Origin: Myxococcales bacterium
GTDB lineage: Bacteria; Myxococcota_A; Polyangia; Haliangiales; Haliangiaceae
NCBI GenBank assembly: GCA_947483555.1
Contig: CANKMW010000089.1
Span: 1-41,272, forward strand
Length of the DNA: 41,272 bases
Reading direction: 5' to 3'
Both the position numbers and the translations under genes were made by a program. The notes under the pieces were generated by a model. The model saw only the letters and a program-made list of their open reading frames with translations. It was not told the origin of the DNA and ran no database searches. Shown piece after piece: positions 30,501 to 38,634 of this stretch (position 1 is the stretch's first letter; each line of letters starts with the position of its first letter).

Positions 30501-31136
30501 CTAGGCGGTGAGTTGCAGCGCCTGCAGGAAGATTGCACCAACATCGAACACGAGCCGCGCTGTAACGCAGGCTGCGATTCGCCCGCCCGAGGTCACGTAC
30601 AGCGCGCCGAGGCCGCCGCTGACCACGCCGACCCCGACAGGAAATCCCCCGGAGGGTGACACGGCCGCCTCGATCACCGCCGCTAGCAGGATCCCTGCGA
30701 CGAGTGCGACAGGGCGCGGCTCACCCTGGGTACGGACCAACCCCGCCACCCGGTCGAGCAGCCAGCGGCGAAACACCAGCTCGGAGGCGACCCCCAGGGC
30801 GACGGTGATCAAGGCCAGCGTCGCGGCGAGCTGGAACGAGCCGCGGACCACCGGCTCGGTGCTCCACTCGATGTCGTGGCCGGTGGCGTCGATCAGGGTC
30901 GGCGACAAGAACCACGCACCGGCGAGCGCGGCGCCACCCACCAGGCCCCCGCCGAGCGCCGACCACGCCGCCGGACGGTCGCGGTCGCGGGCCACGAACC
31001 AGCGCTCGCCACGCAGCGCCAGCGCGACCGACGCGGCCACCAGCAGCACGATCAAGCCGCCCTTGCCACCGAGCACCACGGCCGCGACGACCGCACCGAG
31101 CTCGGCGACCATCGCGACGGTGCGGCGGACGTTCAC
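30501..31136 (-). CDS. CPBP-family (Abi-like) membrane protein with degenerate catalytic motifs
   Basis: A 211-residue multi-pass membrane protein (about six hydrophobic helices) resembling CPBP intramembrane proteases. The first motif, normally EExxxR, reads ASELVFRRWLL with a single Glu, and the region expected to be HxxxD/N reads TARLVFDVG with Arg in place of His. So peptidase activity is doubtful and it may be a non-catalytic relative. GTG 31136 is chosen because upstream residues lack family features. It lies divergently to the MlaFE fusion gene, and a palindromic repeat sits between them. Confidence 0.6.
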   Translation of the reverse strand: MNVRRTVAMVAELGAVVAAVVLGGKGGLIVLLVAASVALALRGERWFVARDRDRPAAWSALGGGLVGGAALAGAWFLSPTLIDATGHDIEWSTEPVVRGSFQLAATLALITVALGVASELVFRRWLLDRVAGLVRTQGEPRPVALVAGILLAAVIEAAVSPSGGFPVGVGVVSGGLGALYVTSGGRIAACVTARLVFDVGAIFLQALQLTA

Positions 31137-31180
31137 GCATCGATCGTAGCCCGGTTCGTGATCGTGGATCCGTTGGCCCC

Positions 31181-31212
31181 GAGCGAGCCCACGACGTGGG
31201 CGAGTCGAAGGA
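31181..31212. repeat. Palindromic repeat element upstream of the MlaFE gene (family B)
   Basis: GAGCGAGCC (31181-31189), hairpin core CCCAC-GAC-GTGGG and GGCGAGTCGAAGG to 31211. The flanks equal those of the element inside sbcC while the core pairs by different bases. It lies between divergent genes, 19 nt before the MlaFE start, so it could affect expression. Confidence 0.7.
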
Positions 31213-31230
31213 CGTGTTAGGTTTCGCCTC

Positions 31231-32850
31231 GTGCCCGCTGCGCCTCCCCGGCTCGAGGTGCGCGGCCTGCGCGTCGCGCTGCCCGACGGCCGCGTGCTCA
31301 TCGACGACGTCTCGCTCTCGGTTGCTCCCGGCGAGGTCGTCGTCCTGCTCGGCGGCAGCGGCGCCGGCAAGTCGACGTTCGCGCGCGTGCTGTTCGAGCC
31401 CGACGAGCTGGAGCGCGGTGGCTGGGACGTGAGCTCGCAACGGCTGGCCCTCGACCGCGACGATCTCGGCCTGGTACCGCAGCGCGGGGCGCTGTTCGAT
31501 CACCTCGACGTCGCCGGCAACCTCGAGCTGGCGCTGTCGCACGCCCGCGCACCCGATCCGGTCCCGGCCGGCGGCGCGGCCGCGCCGCCCGACGCCGACG
31601 CCGCGACCTGGCTGGCCCGGGTCGGCCTCGACGAGGACGTCGCGCGCCGCGGCACCACGGTCGGCTCGCTGTCGGGAGGCCAGGCCCAGCGGGTCGCCGT
31701 CGCCCGCGTGCTCGCCAGCCGGCGACGCCTGCTGTTCCTCGACGAGCCGTCGGTCGGGCTCGACCCTCATCGCGTGCGCGCGCTGGCCCGTCTGATCCGC
31801 GACCAGGTCGCGGCGCTCGGCATCTCGGCGATCGTCGTCACCCACGACGTCGCGCTCGCCGCCGGGGTCGCCGATCGGCTGTTCCTGCTCTCCCTCGAGC
31901 ACCGCCGCCTCGAGCAGCTGTTCGCCGCCGACTGGCCCGGCCCGCTCGAGGCCGACGGCGTCGACGTGGCGGTGCGCGGTCACTGGCTGCTGGCGCTCGA
32001 AGCCGCGCTCTGCGATCACCTCGAGGAGCACGGTGAGACCCCGCCGCCCCGCGGGCCGGCGACCACCCGCCCATGGTGGCGGCGGGCCGCCGCGCGCGTC
32101 GAGCCGGTGACGCGACCGTTCGCGGTCGCGGCGTGGGCGCTCCGCCATCTGCCCCGCCAGGTGGTGCGCCGGCCGCGCGACGCCGCCACCGTGGCCCGCC
32201 GGGTCGCGGCGCAGACCCTGCTGCGACCGCTGCTCTTCTACGCCATCGTCAGCGTCCTGATCGGCTACACGGTCCTGTACGTGGTCAGCCAGATCGGCGG
32301 CGCCGGCGTGCGCCCCGACGCGCTCCTGCGCCAGATCGGCGGCGCCCACATCATCGCGCTGGCCCCGGCGCTGTCGGCGATCCTGTTCGTGGCGGCGTCG
32401 GGCAGCGCCACCAACGCCTGGCTGGGCTCGATGGGCCTGGGGCGGCAGACGGTAGCGCTCGAAGCGCTCGGCGTCGACCAGCGCGCCTACCTGTGGGCGC
32501 CGGCGTGGACCACCGTCGCGCTGGCGTACCTCGTGGTCGCGAGCGTGTTCGCGCTCGGCATGATCGGTGGCGGCATGCTGGTGTGCCGCTCGCTCGGCAT
32601 GAGCGATCCCTGGCCGCTGCTCACGGCCGAGCTGGTCGATCCGCGCCCCGAGCGCGCCAAGTACACGGCGCGCGCGATCTTCCTGGTCTGGATGTACGCG
32701 TGGGGCATCGCCAGCGACGTGGTGGCCAAGGGCTCGGCACCCAAGCCCGACGCCGACGCGGTGACGCGCGGCATGACCGCCAGCGTGGTGTCATGCACGC
32801 TGTGGGTGGTGGCGCTCGAGCTGCTGACCGTGGTGTGGGTGCTGCGTTGA
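31231..32850 (+). CDS. Fused ABC ATPase-permease of the MlaF-MlaE type
   Basis: A 539-residue chain. Residues 1-240 are an ABC ATPase: Walker A GGSGAGKST (41-49), signature LSGGQ (147-151), Walker B LLFLDEPSVGLD and a THDV switch. After a linker, residues about 330-539 are an MlaE-type permease with several helices and the coupling segment LSAILFVAASGSATNAWLGSMG and ALEALGVDQRAYL. In most bacteria MlaF and MlaE are separate, and together with MlaD move phospholipids between membranes; here one gene carries both. No MlaD/MCE gene is nearby. GTG 31231 is the start. It converges on apt with 3 nt between the stops. Confidence 0.82.
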   Translation: MPAAPPRLEVRGLRVALPDGRVLIDDVSLSVAPGEVVVLLGGSGAGKSTFARVLFEPDELERGGWDVSSQRLALDRDDLGLVPQRGALFDHLDVAGNLELALSHARAPDPVPAGGAAAPPDADAATWLARVGLDEDVARRGTTVGSLSGGQAQRVAVARVLASRRRLLFLDEPSVGLDPHRVRALARLIRDQVAALGISAIVVTHDVALAAGVADRLFLLSLEHRRLEQLFAADWPGPLEADGVDVAVRGHWLLALEAALCDHLEEHGETPPPRGPATTRPWWRRAAARVEPVTRPFAVAAWALRHLPRQVVRRPRDAATVARRVAAQTLLRPLLFYAIVSVLIGYTVLYVVSQIGGAGVRPDALLRQIGGAHIIALAPALSAILFVAASGSATNAWLGSMGLGRQTVALEALGVDQRAYLWAPAWTTVALAYLVVASVFALGMIGGGMLVCRSLGMSDPWPLLTAELVDPRPERAKYTARAIFLVWMYAWGIASDVVAKGSAPKPDADAVTRGMTASVVSCTLWVVALELLTVVWVLR

Positions 32851-32853
32851 CGT

Positions 32854-33381
32854 TCATTCGTCGTCGCTGAACGAGCACAGCGCGTGGACCGCACAGCCCC
32901 GGCGTTCCAGGACCGCGCGCCCGGGTAGCCCGGCGAGCTCGATCACGAACGCGCACCCGACGATGTGGGCGCCGAGTCGTTCGATGAGGGCGGCGGCGGC
33001 GGCGGCGGTCCCACCGGTGGCGAGCAGATCGTCGACGAGCAACACCTGCTCGCCGCGGCCGAGCCCGTCGACGTGCATCTCGATGCGGTTGGTTCCGTAC
33101 TCCAGCTCGTAGTCGTGGCCGATGGACTCGCCGGGGAGCTTGCCTGGCTTCCGGATGGGCACGAACCCGACGCCGAGGGCATGGGCCACCACCGCACCGA
33201 AGATGAAGCCGCGCGCCTCGATGCCCGCCACCGCCCCGACCTGGCCGCGGTATCGCTCGGCCAGCGCGAGCGTGACGTGGTGGAGTCCGTCGGGGTTGCC
33301 GATCAGCGGCGTGATGTCACGGAACCGGATGCCCGGCTTCGGGAAGTCGGGGATGGTCCGGATCAACGTCTTGACGTTCAT
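32854..33381 (-). CDS. apt: Adenine phosphoribosyltransferase
   Basis: A 175-residue type-I phosphoribosyltransferase: it starts NVKTLIRTIPDFPKPGIRFRDITPL, has GIEARGF (53-59), RKPGKLP (77-83) and the PRPP loop VLLVDDLLATGG (113-124). It makes AMP from adenine and PRPP in purine salvage. ATG 33381 follows GAGGACCCC, and it overlaps the end of the radical SAM gene as ATGA, so it is expressed as the second gene of that operon. Length is typical. Confidence 0.95.
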   Translation of the reverse strand: MNVKTLIRTIPDFPKPGIRFRDITPLIGNPDGLHHVTLALAERYRGQVGAVAGIEARGFIFGAVVAHALGVGFVPIRKPGKLPGESIGHDYELEYGTNRIEMHVDGLGRGEQVLLVDDLLATGGTAAAAAALIERLGAHIVGCAFVIELAGLPGRAVLERRGCAVHALCSFSDDE

Positions 33382-34376
33382 GGGGTCCTCTCGGTTGTCG
33401 AGCACGCGGCCGGAGAGTCGGCGACCACGGTCTGGCGCTTGCGCCAGCCATCGAGCACCGAGGCCCGATGGACACATCCGATCGTGCAGTACGGCGCGCA
33501 CGCCTTGGGCGCGTCGAACTCGCGCCGGATGTCGTCGACGGTGTAGTCGGCCAGCGGGATCGCGGGGTTGCCGCGTTGCTGCGAGCAGTAGTGAACCTTC
33601 CCCTCCTCGCAGATGTAGAGGTAGCGGGCTCCGGCGCGGCACTGCCAGTCGTTGGGCTTGCCGTCGATGAGGTTGCTCTGGAACGACCGGATCCGCGTGT
33701 ACATGCCGGCGCTGGTCCTCACGATCTCGTCGTAGACGGCGCGTTCTCGCCCACCGAGCGCCTGCAGGTGGCCGGAGCCGTCGTGGATGATCCCGACCGA
33801 CGTCGAGAAGCCCAGCTGCTTCGCGCGCCGCGCGATCTCCAGCGCGTCCTCGGGACGCTCGCAACCCGACCCCAGCACCGAGTTGACGTTGACCTGAAAG
33901 CGCGCGTGTGCGGCCAGGTTCTGGAGCTTGTGGTCGAGCACCTTGAGGCTCTTCTGCGAGATGTCGTCCGGCTTGACGTTGTCGATGCTGATCTGGAGGA
34001 ACTGCAGACCGGCGCGGTTGAGGCGCTCGATCCGATCCGGCTGCAGGAAGTAGCCGTTCGTGATCAGGCCCGCGATCATGCCGCGGTGGCGAATCCCGGC
34101 GACGATGGCGTCGACGTCCGGGTGCAGCATCGGCTCGCCTCCGCTGAGCGTCACCACCTCGGTGCGTAGCTCGGCGAGCTTGTCGAGCCAGCGCTGCACG
34201 TCGTGCAGCGGCACCGGCTTCGACACCTTGTCGTACTCGTTGCAGTAGCCGCAGGCGAGGTTGCAGCGCCGCATCGGGACGATCTGGGCCAGGATCGGAT
34301 GATGCCGGTCGAGGACCGCGCGAGCCACGATGCCTGGTGCCGGCAGCAACTGCCTGAGCGTCTTGACGATCGACAT
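33378..34376 (-). CDS. Radical SAM protein with C-terminal Cys cluster, upstream of apt
   Basis: A 332-residue radical SAM enzyme: the 4Fe-4S motif CNLACGYC (Cys38, Cys42, Cys45), the LSGGEPMLHP segment, and LQFLQISIDN. The C-terminal third holds further cysteines (DWQCRAG, YICEEGKVHYCS, CAPYCTIGC), as in SPASM/Twitch-type auxiliary cluster domains. ATG 34376 or ATG 34388 are the candidate starts. Its stop overlaps apt as ATGA. The substrate cannot be told; a link with purine salvage is suggested only by the operon. Confidence 0.88.
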   Translation of the reverse strand: MSIVKTLRQLLPAPGIVARAVLDRHHPILAQIVPMRRCNLACGYCNEYDKVSKPVPLHDVQRWLDKLAELRTEVVTLSGGEPMLHPDVDAIVAGIRHRGMIAGLITNGYFLQPDRIERLNRAGLQFLQISIDNVKPDDISQKSLKVLDHKLQNLAAHARFQVNVNSVLGSGCERPEDALEIARRAKQLGFSTSVGIIHDGSGHLQALGGRERAVYDEIVRTSAGMYTRIRSFQSNLIDGKPNDWQCRAGARYLYICEEGKVHYCSQQRGNPAIPLADYTVDDIRREFDAPKACAPYCTIGCVHRASVLDGWRKRQTVVADSPAACSTTERTP

Positions 34377-34756
34377 TCTTTCACCCATTCCCGGCCTACA
34401 CTCGCGACTGATTGCATCGAAGGGGCCAACGCTGCCATCGCGCCGAACCGCGAGTGATCGTTCACACACCGCCCTCTCGCTGACGTGAAGCTCGCGTGAA
34501 GTGGGTGGCGCGACGGCGGTGGAGCCTCGTCATCTACGGCGAAAGCCTGCCGCGACGCTGACGTGCCCCGCGACCGCGAGGTCTGCGGACGCCGGTCGAA
34601 ACGCCGAGGTGAATGTGGAGGTTCGCGAACGCGCCAACCTAGACCAGCGGGACGTGCTGACAAGTACTCCAAGGGGTACGGTCGAACACGCTCCGCCATC
34701 TGCCCCGGGCGCCCGTCGCAGTCGTCCACTGGGCCGGCGGGTGGTAACCTCGAGAC
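34377..34756. other. 380-bp stretch without a recognised gene
   Basis: It lies upstream of the radical SAM gene on one side and the antitoxin gene on the other. Open frames here are GC-shadow frames with Arg/Pro/Ala-rich translations and no family features. The slightly AT-richer part next to 34377 may hold the radical SAM promoter. No RNA gene or repeat was recognised. Confidence 0.5.
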
Positions 34757-35041
34757 ATGGCCGTGTCTCGTCCCTACGCCGTCGAAGTCGAGCTTCCCGC
34801 GGAGGCGTTTCGCCATCGGCCCTGGTCGGCCGCGGAGGTTTCGGCCGACCTGCGGCTCCTGTGGCTCGTGGATCAGGTGCGCCAGCGTCGCCTGGGCTAT
34901 GCGAAAGCCGCCGAACTCGGCGGTATGGCACAGGCCGCGTTCGTACAGGTTCTGGGCGTTCATCACATCTCGCCTTTCGACCTGGACGATGGCGAGCTGG
35001 TGCGCGAAATCGAGGCGGGCGAGGCGCTCGGTCGCGCGTGA
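34757..35041 (+). CDS. UPF0175-family antitoxin
   Basis: A 94-residue protein. It begins YAVEVELPAEAF and has a helix-turn-helix region RLGYAKAAELGGMAQAAFVQVLG, then the family ending HHISPFDLDDGELVREIEAGEAL. UPF0175 proteins are usually the antitoxin or DNA-binding partner of a PIN-domain toxin. ATG 34757 is chosen. Its stop overlaps the PIN gene as GTGA (35038-35041), the common organisation for such pairs. Confidence 0.88.
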   Translation: MAVSRPYAVEVELPAEAFRHRPWSAAEVSADLRLLWLVDQVRQRRLGYAKAAELGGMAQAAFVQVLGVHHISPFDLDDGELVREIEAGEALGRA

Positions 35042-35232
35042 TCGTCGTCGCCGACGCGGGCCCCCTCATTCACCTCGGGGCAATCGGTCAGCTGGAGCTG
35101 ATTCGCCGCCTCTCGGCCGAGGTCCTCGTGCCTCGGACAGTCTTCGACGAGGTCGTGGTGGTCGGTGCCGGCCTGCCCGGCGCAGCGGAGCTACAGGCGG
35201 CCACGTGGATCAGCGTCGTGACCCGTGGCTAG
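35038..35232 (+). pseudogene. PIN-domain toxin (DUF3368-like), truncated
   Basis: Only 64 residues remain: VIVVADAGPLIHLGAIGQLELI and VLVPRTVFDEVV, then a stop after SVVTRG. A full DUF3368 PIN domain is about 150 residues and carries further acidic active-site residues in the missing half. The first catalytic Asp (VADAG) is kept. So the toxin is probably inactive, leaving an orphan antitoxin. No continuation in other frames was found. Confidence 0.75.
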
Positions 35233-35388
35233 CGACACGGTGAGGGTGGCGACGCGGCGGGCGGGGTGGATCATGGCAGGCTCCTGGACGGCGAGTGGTG
35301 ACGGCACACGAGAGCCTGGGGGTGAGGACGTGGGCGCTGCGGCGGTGATCAGGTGGCCGATTCAGCACCCGAAAGGGTACAAGAGGTC

Positions 35389-36999
35389 GTGAGGACCCGG
35401 GCAAGCGGGGCGCTCGCGACGCTCGCCGGGCTGGCGATCGCCGGCGCGCACGCGGGCCTGGTGCCGGCGCTGGTCGACGCCACGTCGCGGCCCACGCTCG
35501 AGGTGCGGTGGCCGGGGCCGCTGGTCGCCGAGTCGGCGACGGTCGGCGAGGCCAGCGTGGCCACGGCGACCAGTCACGACGGCGGCGCGCCCGGGCTGGT
35601 GTGGAGCCGATGGAGCGTGACCTACCGCGGCGGCATCGCGCGCTCGGTGGGCGCGGCGCAGCTGGTGGGGCCGTTCCAGGATCCGGCGGCACCGTCGTGC
35701 AGCGGTCGACTCGTGGTCGGCCAGCGCCTGCTCGACGACGGCGCCGGTGGCGCCGGCACGGTGGCCGCGATCATCGCGGCCGAGCTGCGCCGCGAGCTGG
35801 CCGGGACGTCGCACGTCGGTGCCGGCGGCTTCCGCGCGATCGAGGACGTCCGCGCGCAATGGGCCTCGTTCGCCGCCCACCCGCGCGAGGTGTCGCTGTT
35901 CCCACCGCCGACGTTCCGGGCCCCGGTGCCCGACGGCTTCTTCCGTGCCACCGCGGTGGTGGTCTTCGACCGCGTCAGCGTCCCGGTGATCATCGGCGCC
36001 GTGCCGCGCGTCGACGGCGGCTCGCTCGGCTTCACGATCGGCGTCCGCGCCCGCCTCGACTTCGACAACCGCGCGCTCGACTGGCTCAACCGCCAGATCG
36101 GCGGCGATCGGATGGTGTCGCGCGCGGTGTCCGGCAGCCTCGACGCCGCGCTGCTGGCCGCGCTCGGTGCGCCGCCGCCGCTCGAGTTGCCGGGTGGCCG
36201 CCGGCTGGTCGTCGAGATCTGCCCCGAGCGATCGGTCGAGGTCCGCGACGGCGCGTGGGCAGCGGTACCGCTGCGGTGGAAGCTGGGCGGCCCGGTCGCG
36301 GTGCCGTCCGGCGGACCGCCGGTGCGGCCGCCGCGGCGCGGGCCGGTGGCGTTCGCCGAGCCGGTGGCGGATGCGGCGGTGACGCTCGATCTCGATCTCG
36401 ACGCCCTCAACGGGTTGCTCTACGAGCTGTGGCGCACCGGCTGGCTCGACGAGCAGCTCGACCTGGTCGCCGCTCACGACCGCTTCAACCAGGACGAGAC
36501 GGTGGCGACCTACCTGACGCTGCGGCTGTCGCCGTTGCGCCTGCCGCTGCCCCCGACGCTGCGGTCGACGACCGACGGCGGGCTGGCCCTCGACGCCGCG
36601 GTCCGGGTCGACATCGCCGACGGCGAGCTGGTGACGCCGGCCCACGCCTGGGCGTCGCTGGCGCTCGGCGTGCGCGATGGCGCCGCCGGCATCGCCGCCG
36701 AGGTCGGCGTGACCGCGCTCGAGCTGTCGTGCGAGCCCGCACCCGGCGTGATGCGGCCCTGTTACGGCGACGTGGTGGCCGCGATCCGCGACGCCGCGCC
36801 CGACGCGCACGCCCAGCTCGCCGGGACGCTGACCTCGGCGTTGACCGGCGTGTTCGCGGCGCGGCGCCTGGAGGCCGACGGCTCGCCGGCGGCGGTGGAG
36901 CTCTCGGGCGCGCGGGCGCGGCTGGTCGCGAGCGGAGCCGAGCGCTCGCTGCGCGTCGAGATGGACGCCCGGGTCGCAGCGCCGAAGCCGTCGCCGTAG
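35389..36999 (+). CDS. Secreted protein, possible lipid-binding (TULIP/BPI-like) fold
   Basis: From GTG 35389 a 536-residue protein opens with a plausible signal peptide (RTRASGALATLAGLAIAGAHAG) after AGAGG upstream; GTG 35353 is an alternative that hides the signal. It is beta-rich, with a segment near the middle (LDLDALNGLLYELWRTGWLDEQ) resembling the C-terminal half of BPI/LBP-type lipid-transfer proteins. The similarity is by eye only and may be wrong. It appears to be a single-gene unit. Function is not established. Confidence 0.5.
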   Translation: MRTRASGALATLAGLAIAGAHAGLVPALVDATSRPTLEVRWPGPLVAESATVGEASVATATSHDGGAPGLVWSRWSVTYRGGIARSVGAAQLVGPFQDPAAPSCSGRLVVGQRLLDDGAGGAGTVAAIIAAELRRELAGTSHVGAGGFRAIEDVRAQWASFAAHPREVSLFPPPTFRAPVPDGFFRATAVVVFDRVSVPVIIGAVPRVDGGSLGFTIGVRARLDFDNRALDWLNRQIGGDRMVSRAVSGSLDAALLAALGAPPPLELPGGRRLVVEICPERSVEVRDGAWAAVPLRWKLGGPVAVPSGGPPVRPPRRGPVAFAEPVADAAVTLDLDLDALNGLLYELWRTGWLDEQLDLVAAHDRFNQDETVATYLTLRLSPLRLPLPPTLRSTTDGGLALDAAVRVDIADGELVTPAHAWASLALGVRDGAAGIAAEVGVTALELSCEPAPGVMRPCYGDVVAAIRDAAPDAHAQLAGTLTSALTGVFAARRLEADGSPAAVELSGARARLVASGAERSLRVEMDARVAAPKPSP

Positions 37000-37075
37000 C
37001 CGTACCCGTACCCGTACCCGTATCCGTGACCGTTGCCGTCGCCGTGACCGTCGCCGTCGCCGTCGCCGTCGGCAC
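36998..37075 (+). repeat. Hexanucleotide repeat after the 35.4-37.0 kb gene
   Basis: Units of CCGTAC/CCGTAT/CCGTGA/CCGTCG six-base period follow the stop codon at 36999 and lie upstream of the nitrilase-like gene. Unlike the arrays in yceI and sbcC, this one is outside coding sequence. It could separate transcripts or be a remnant of an expanded coding repeat. Confidence 0.8.
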
Positions 37076-37116
37076 GGCCGTCGCCGCGGCGCAAGGTCGC
37101 CACGCCGCCTGGACTG

Positions 37117-38553
37117 ATGCGGTTGCGGCACGCTACCGTCGCCCCGATGGGGGCGATCGGTCCGGACTGGGCGCCGAGGTACTTCTCCGACGTGCCGCCG
37201 CCGTGGGCCCTCGATCAGGTCGCGGCTGCGTTCCTCCGCGAGTGCCGCGTGCACAGCGCGCCGCTGCAACAGCTCGCGACCGTGCGTGCGGCGCTCCGCC
37301 GCGGAGCGATCGCGCGCGCCGCGCTCGAGCTGCGTGGCCATCTCGACGGGCTGACCGCCGGCGCCGACGACGTCGCGCTCCTGTGTCGCGCCGTCGACGA
37401 CGCGTGCGCCGGGGTGTCGCTCGACGTCGACGGTGCCGACCAGCGGCACGCGGCCGCGCTGCGCTGTCGGATCGCCGCCGAGTTGCTCGACACGGTGGTC
37501 GGCGCGCGCCTCGTGACCTGCCTCGCCAACCGCCTGGACGCCAGCACCGCGGTCGCGCCCGGGCAGCCGTATCCGCGCGTCCGGCCGCGGCTCACCGACC
37601 TGTTCTCCGGTCGCCTGACGACGCGACCCGATCGCCAGGACGAGTTCCCGATCGATCACCTGCCCTCGCTGGCGATCGCCGACGACAGCGACGTGCAGTT
37701 GCGGTTCGATTTCTCGCTGAGCCCGCTGCTACCGATCCCGACCCGCGGCACCCTGCTCGCCGGCGTCTTCCCGATCTCCGGGGTCGTCGATGACGGCGGC
37801 GACGACGAGGCGATGCAGGTCCGGCGGCCGGTGGGCGACGAGCTCCGCTTCGTCGTCGAGCCCGTCAACCCCGGCCACAACGAGCGCGCCCTCCTCCGGC
37901 TGCTGGCCGCGGCCGACGCGCAAGGCTGCACGATCGCGATCGTGCCGGAGCTGTGCGTCGGCGGCGGTGCCGTGGTCGCCGCCCGCCGCTGGCTCGCCGA
38001 CCACGCCGCGTCACTCGAGCTGGTCGCGTGCGGCAGCGCGCACCACGATGAGGGCGGACGTCGCTACAACCGATCGACCGTCTTGATCCGCGAGCGCGAC
38101 GGACGCCGCGTCAAGGCGTTCCACCACGACAAGTTCAACCCGTTCGGCTACGGCCAGGCCGGCAACGACGCCGAGCCGATCTACGAGGCGATCGATTGCC
38201 CGGTCGCGAACGTGACCAGCTGGGTCCGCCTCGGCGCGGCCACACCCGGCGAGCCGTCGCGGGCGTTGTGGTCGTACGCGGCGCTGATCTGCAAGGACCT
38301 GTTCCGCGAACGAGTCGATGCGGCGCTGCAGCGGGCACGGGTCGGGTTGCTGCTGGTGCCCGCCATGTCGGAGCGGCTGGTGACGTTCGAGCAGATCGCC
38401 ATGGGCACCGCGCGCACGCAGACGATCACCGTGATCGCCAACCAGGACCCCACCGAGATCGGCCTCGTGGTCGTGCAACCGGTCGAGGGTGCTGGGCTGC
38501 GCACGTGGAGCCGGCCCCGCAGCGGGATCGAGGTCATCGTCCTGTGTGACTGA
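37117..38553 (+). CDS. Nitrilase-superfamily (CN-hydrolase-like) protein with long N-terminal extension
   Basis: A 478-residue protein. Residues about 265-440 have the nitrilase-fold order Glu-Lys-Cys: Glu278 in VPELCVGG, Lys339 in HHDKFNPFG and Cys392 in LICKDLF, the expected catalytic triad spacing. An N-terminal extension of about 260 residues shows helical bundles without a known domain. It should cleave a C-N bond (amide or nitrile); substrate unknown. ATG 37117 or 37147 can start it. It lies on the same strand 81 nt before the wHTH gene. A role in peptide maturation together with the YcaO protein downstream is inference. Confidence 0.75.
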   Translation: MRLRHATVAPMGAIGPDWAPRYFSDVPPPWALDQVAAAFLRECRVHSAPLQQLATVRAALRRGAIARAALELRGHLDGLTAGADDVALLCRAVDDACAGVSLDVDGADQRHAAALRCRIAAELLDTVVGARLVTCLANRLDASTAVAPGQPYPRVRPRLTDLFSGRLTTRPDRQDEFPIDHLPSLAIADDSDVQLRFDFSLSPLLPIPTRGTLLAGVFPISGVVDDGGDDEAMQVRRPVGDELRFVVEPVNPGHNERALLRLLAAADAQGCTIAIVPELCVGGGAVVAARRWLADHAASLELVACGSAHHDEGGRRYNRSTVLIRERDGRRVKAFHHDKFNPFGYGQAGNDAEPIYEAIDCPVANVTSWVRLGAATPGEPSRALWSYAALICKDLFRERVDAALQRARVGLLLVPAMSERLVTFEQIAMGTARTQTITVIANQDPTEIGLVVVQPVEGAGLRTWSRPRSGIEVIVLCD

Positions 38554-38578
38554 TTGTAATTGTTATTGTGTTTTCATA

Positions 38579-38634
38579 TTGCATACTCATTGCACAGCGC
38601 CTACAGTGCGCAATGTAGCTGCAAGGACAGTATC
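38579..38634 (+). promoter_or_regulatory. AT-rich promoter with overlapping inverted repeat
   Basis: The spacer before the wHTH gene is far AT-richer than its surroundings. TTGCAT (38579-38584), 17 bp and TACAGT (38602-38607) resemble -35/-10 hexamers. An inverted repeat CATTGCACA (38588-38596) ... TGCGCAATG (38607-38615), one mismatch, overlaps the -10 region, as for an autorepressor. AAGGA (38623-38627) sits 7 nt before GTG 38635. Confidence 0.6.

Noticed and set aside
36998..37075. Coding extension of the 35.4-37.0 kb gene
   Set aside because: A TAG stop at 36999 precedes the array and no frame through it looks coding.
38560..38634. ATG 38560 as start of the wHTH protein
   Set aside because: It would read through the AT-rich promoter-like spacer and lacks a ribosome site; GTG 38635 has AAGGA 7 nt upstream.
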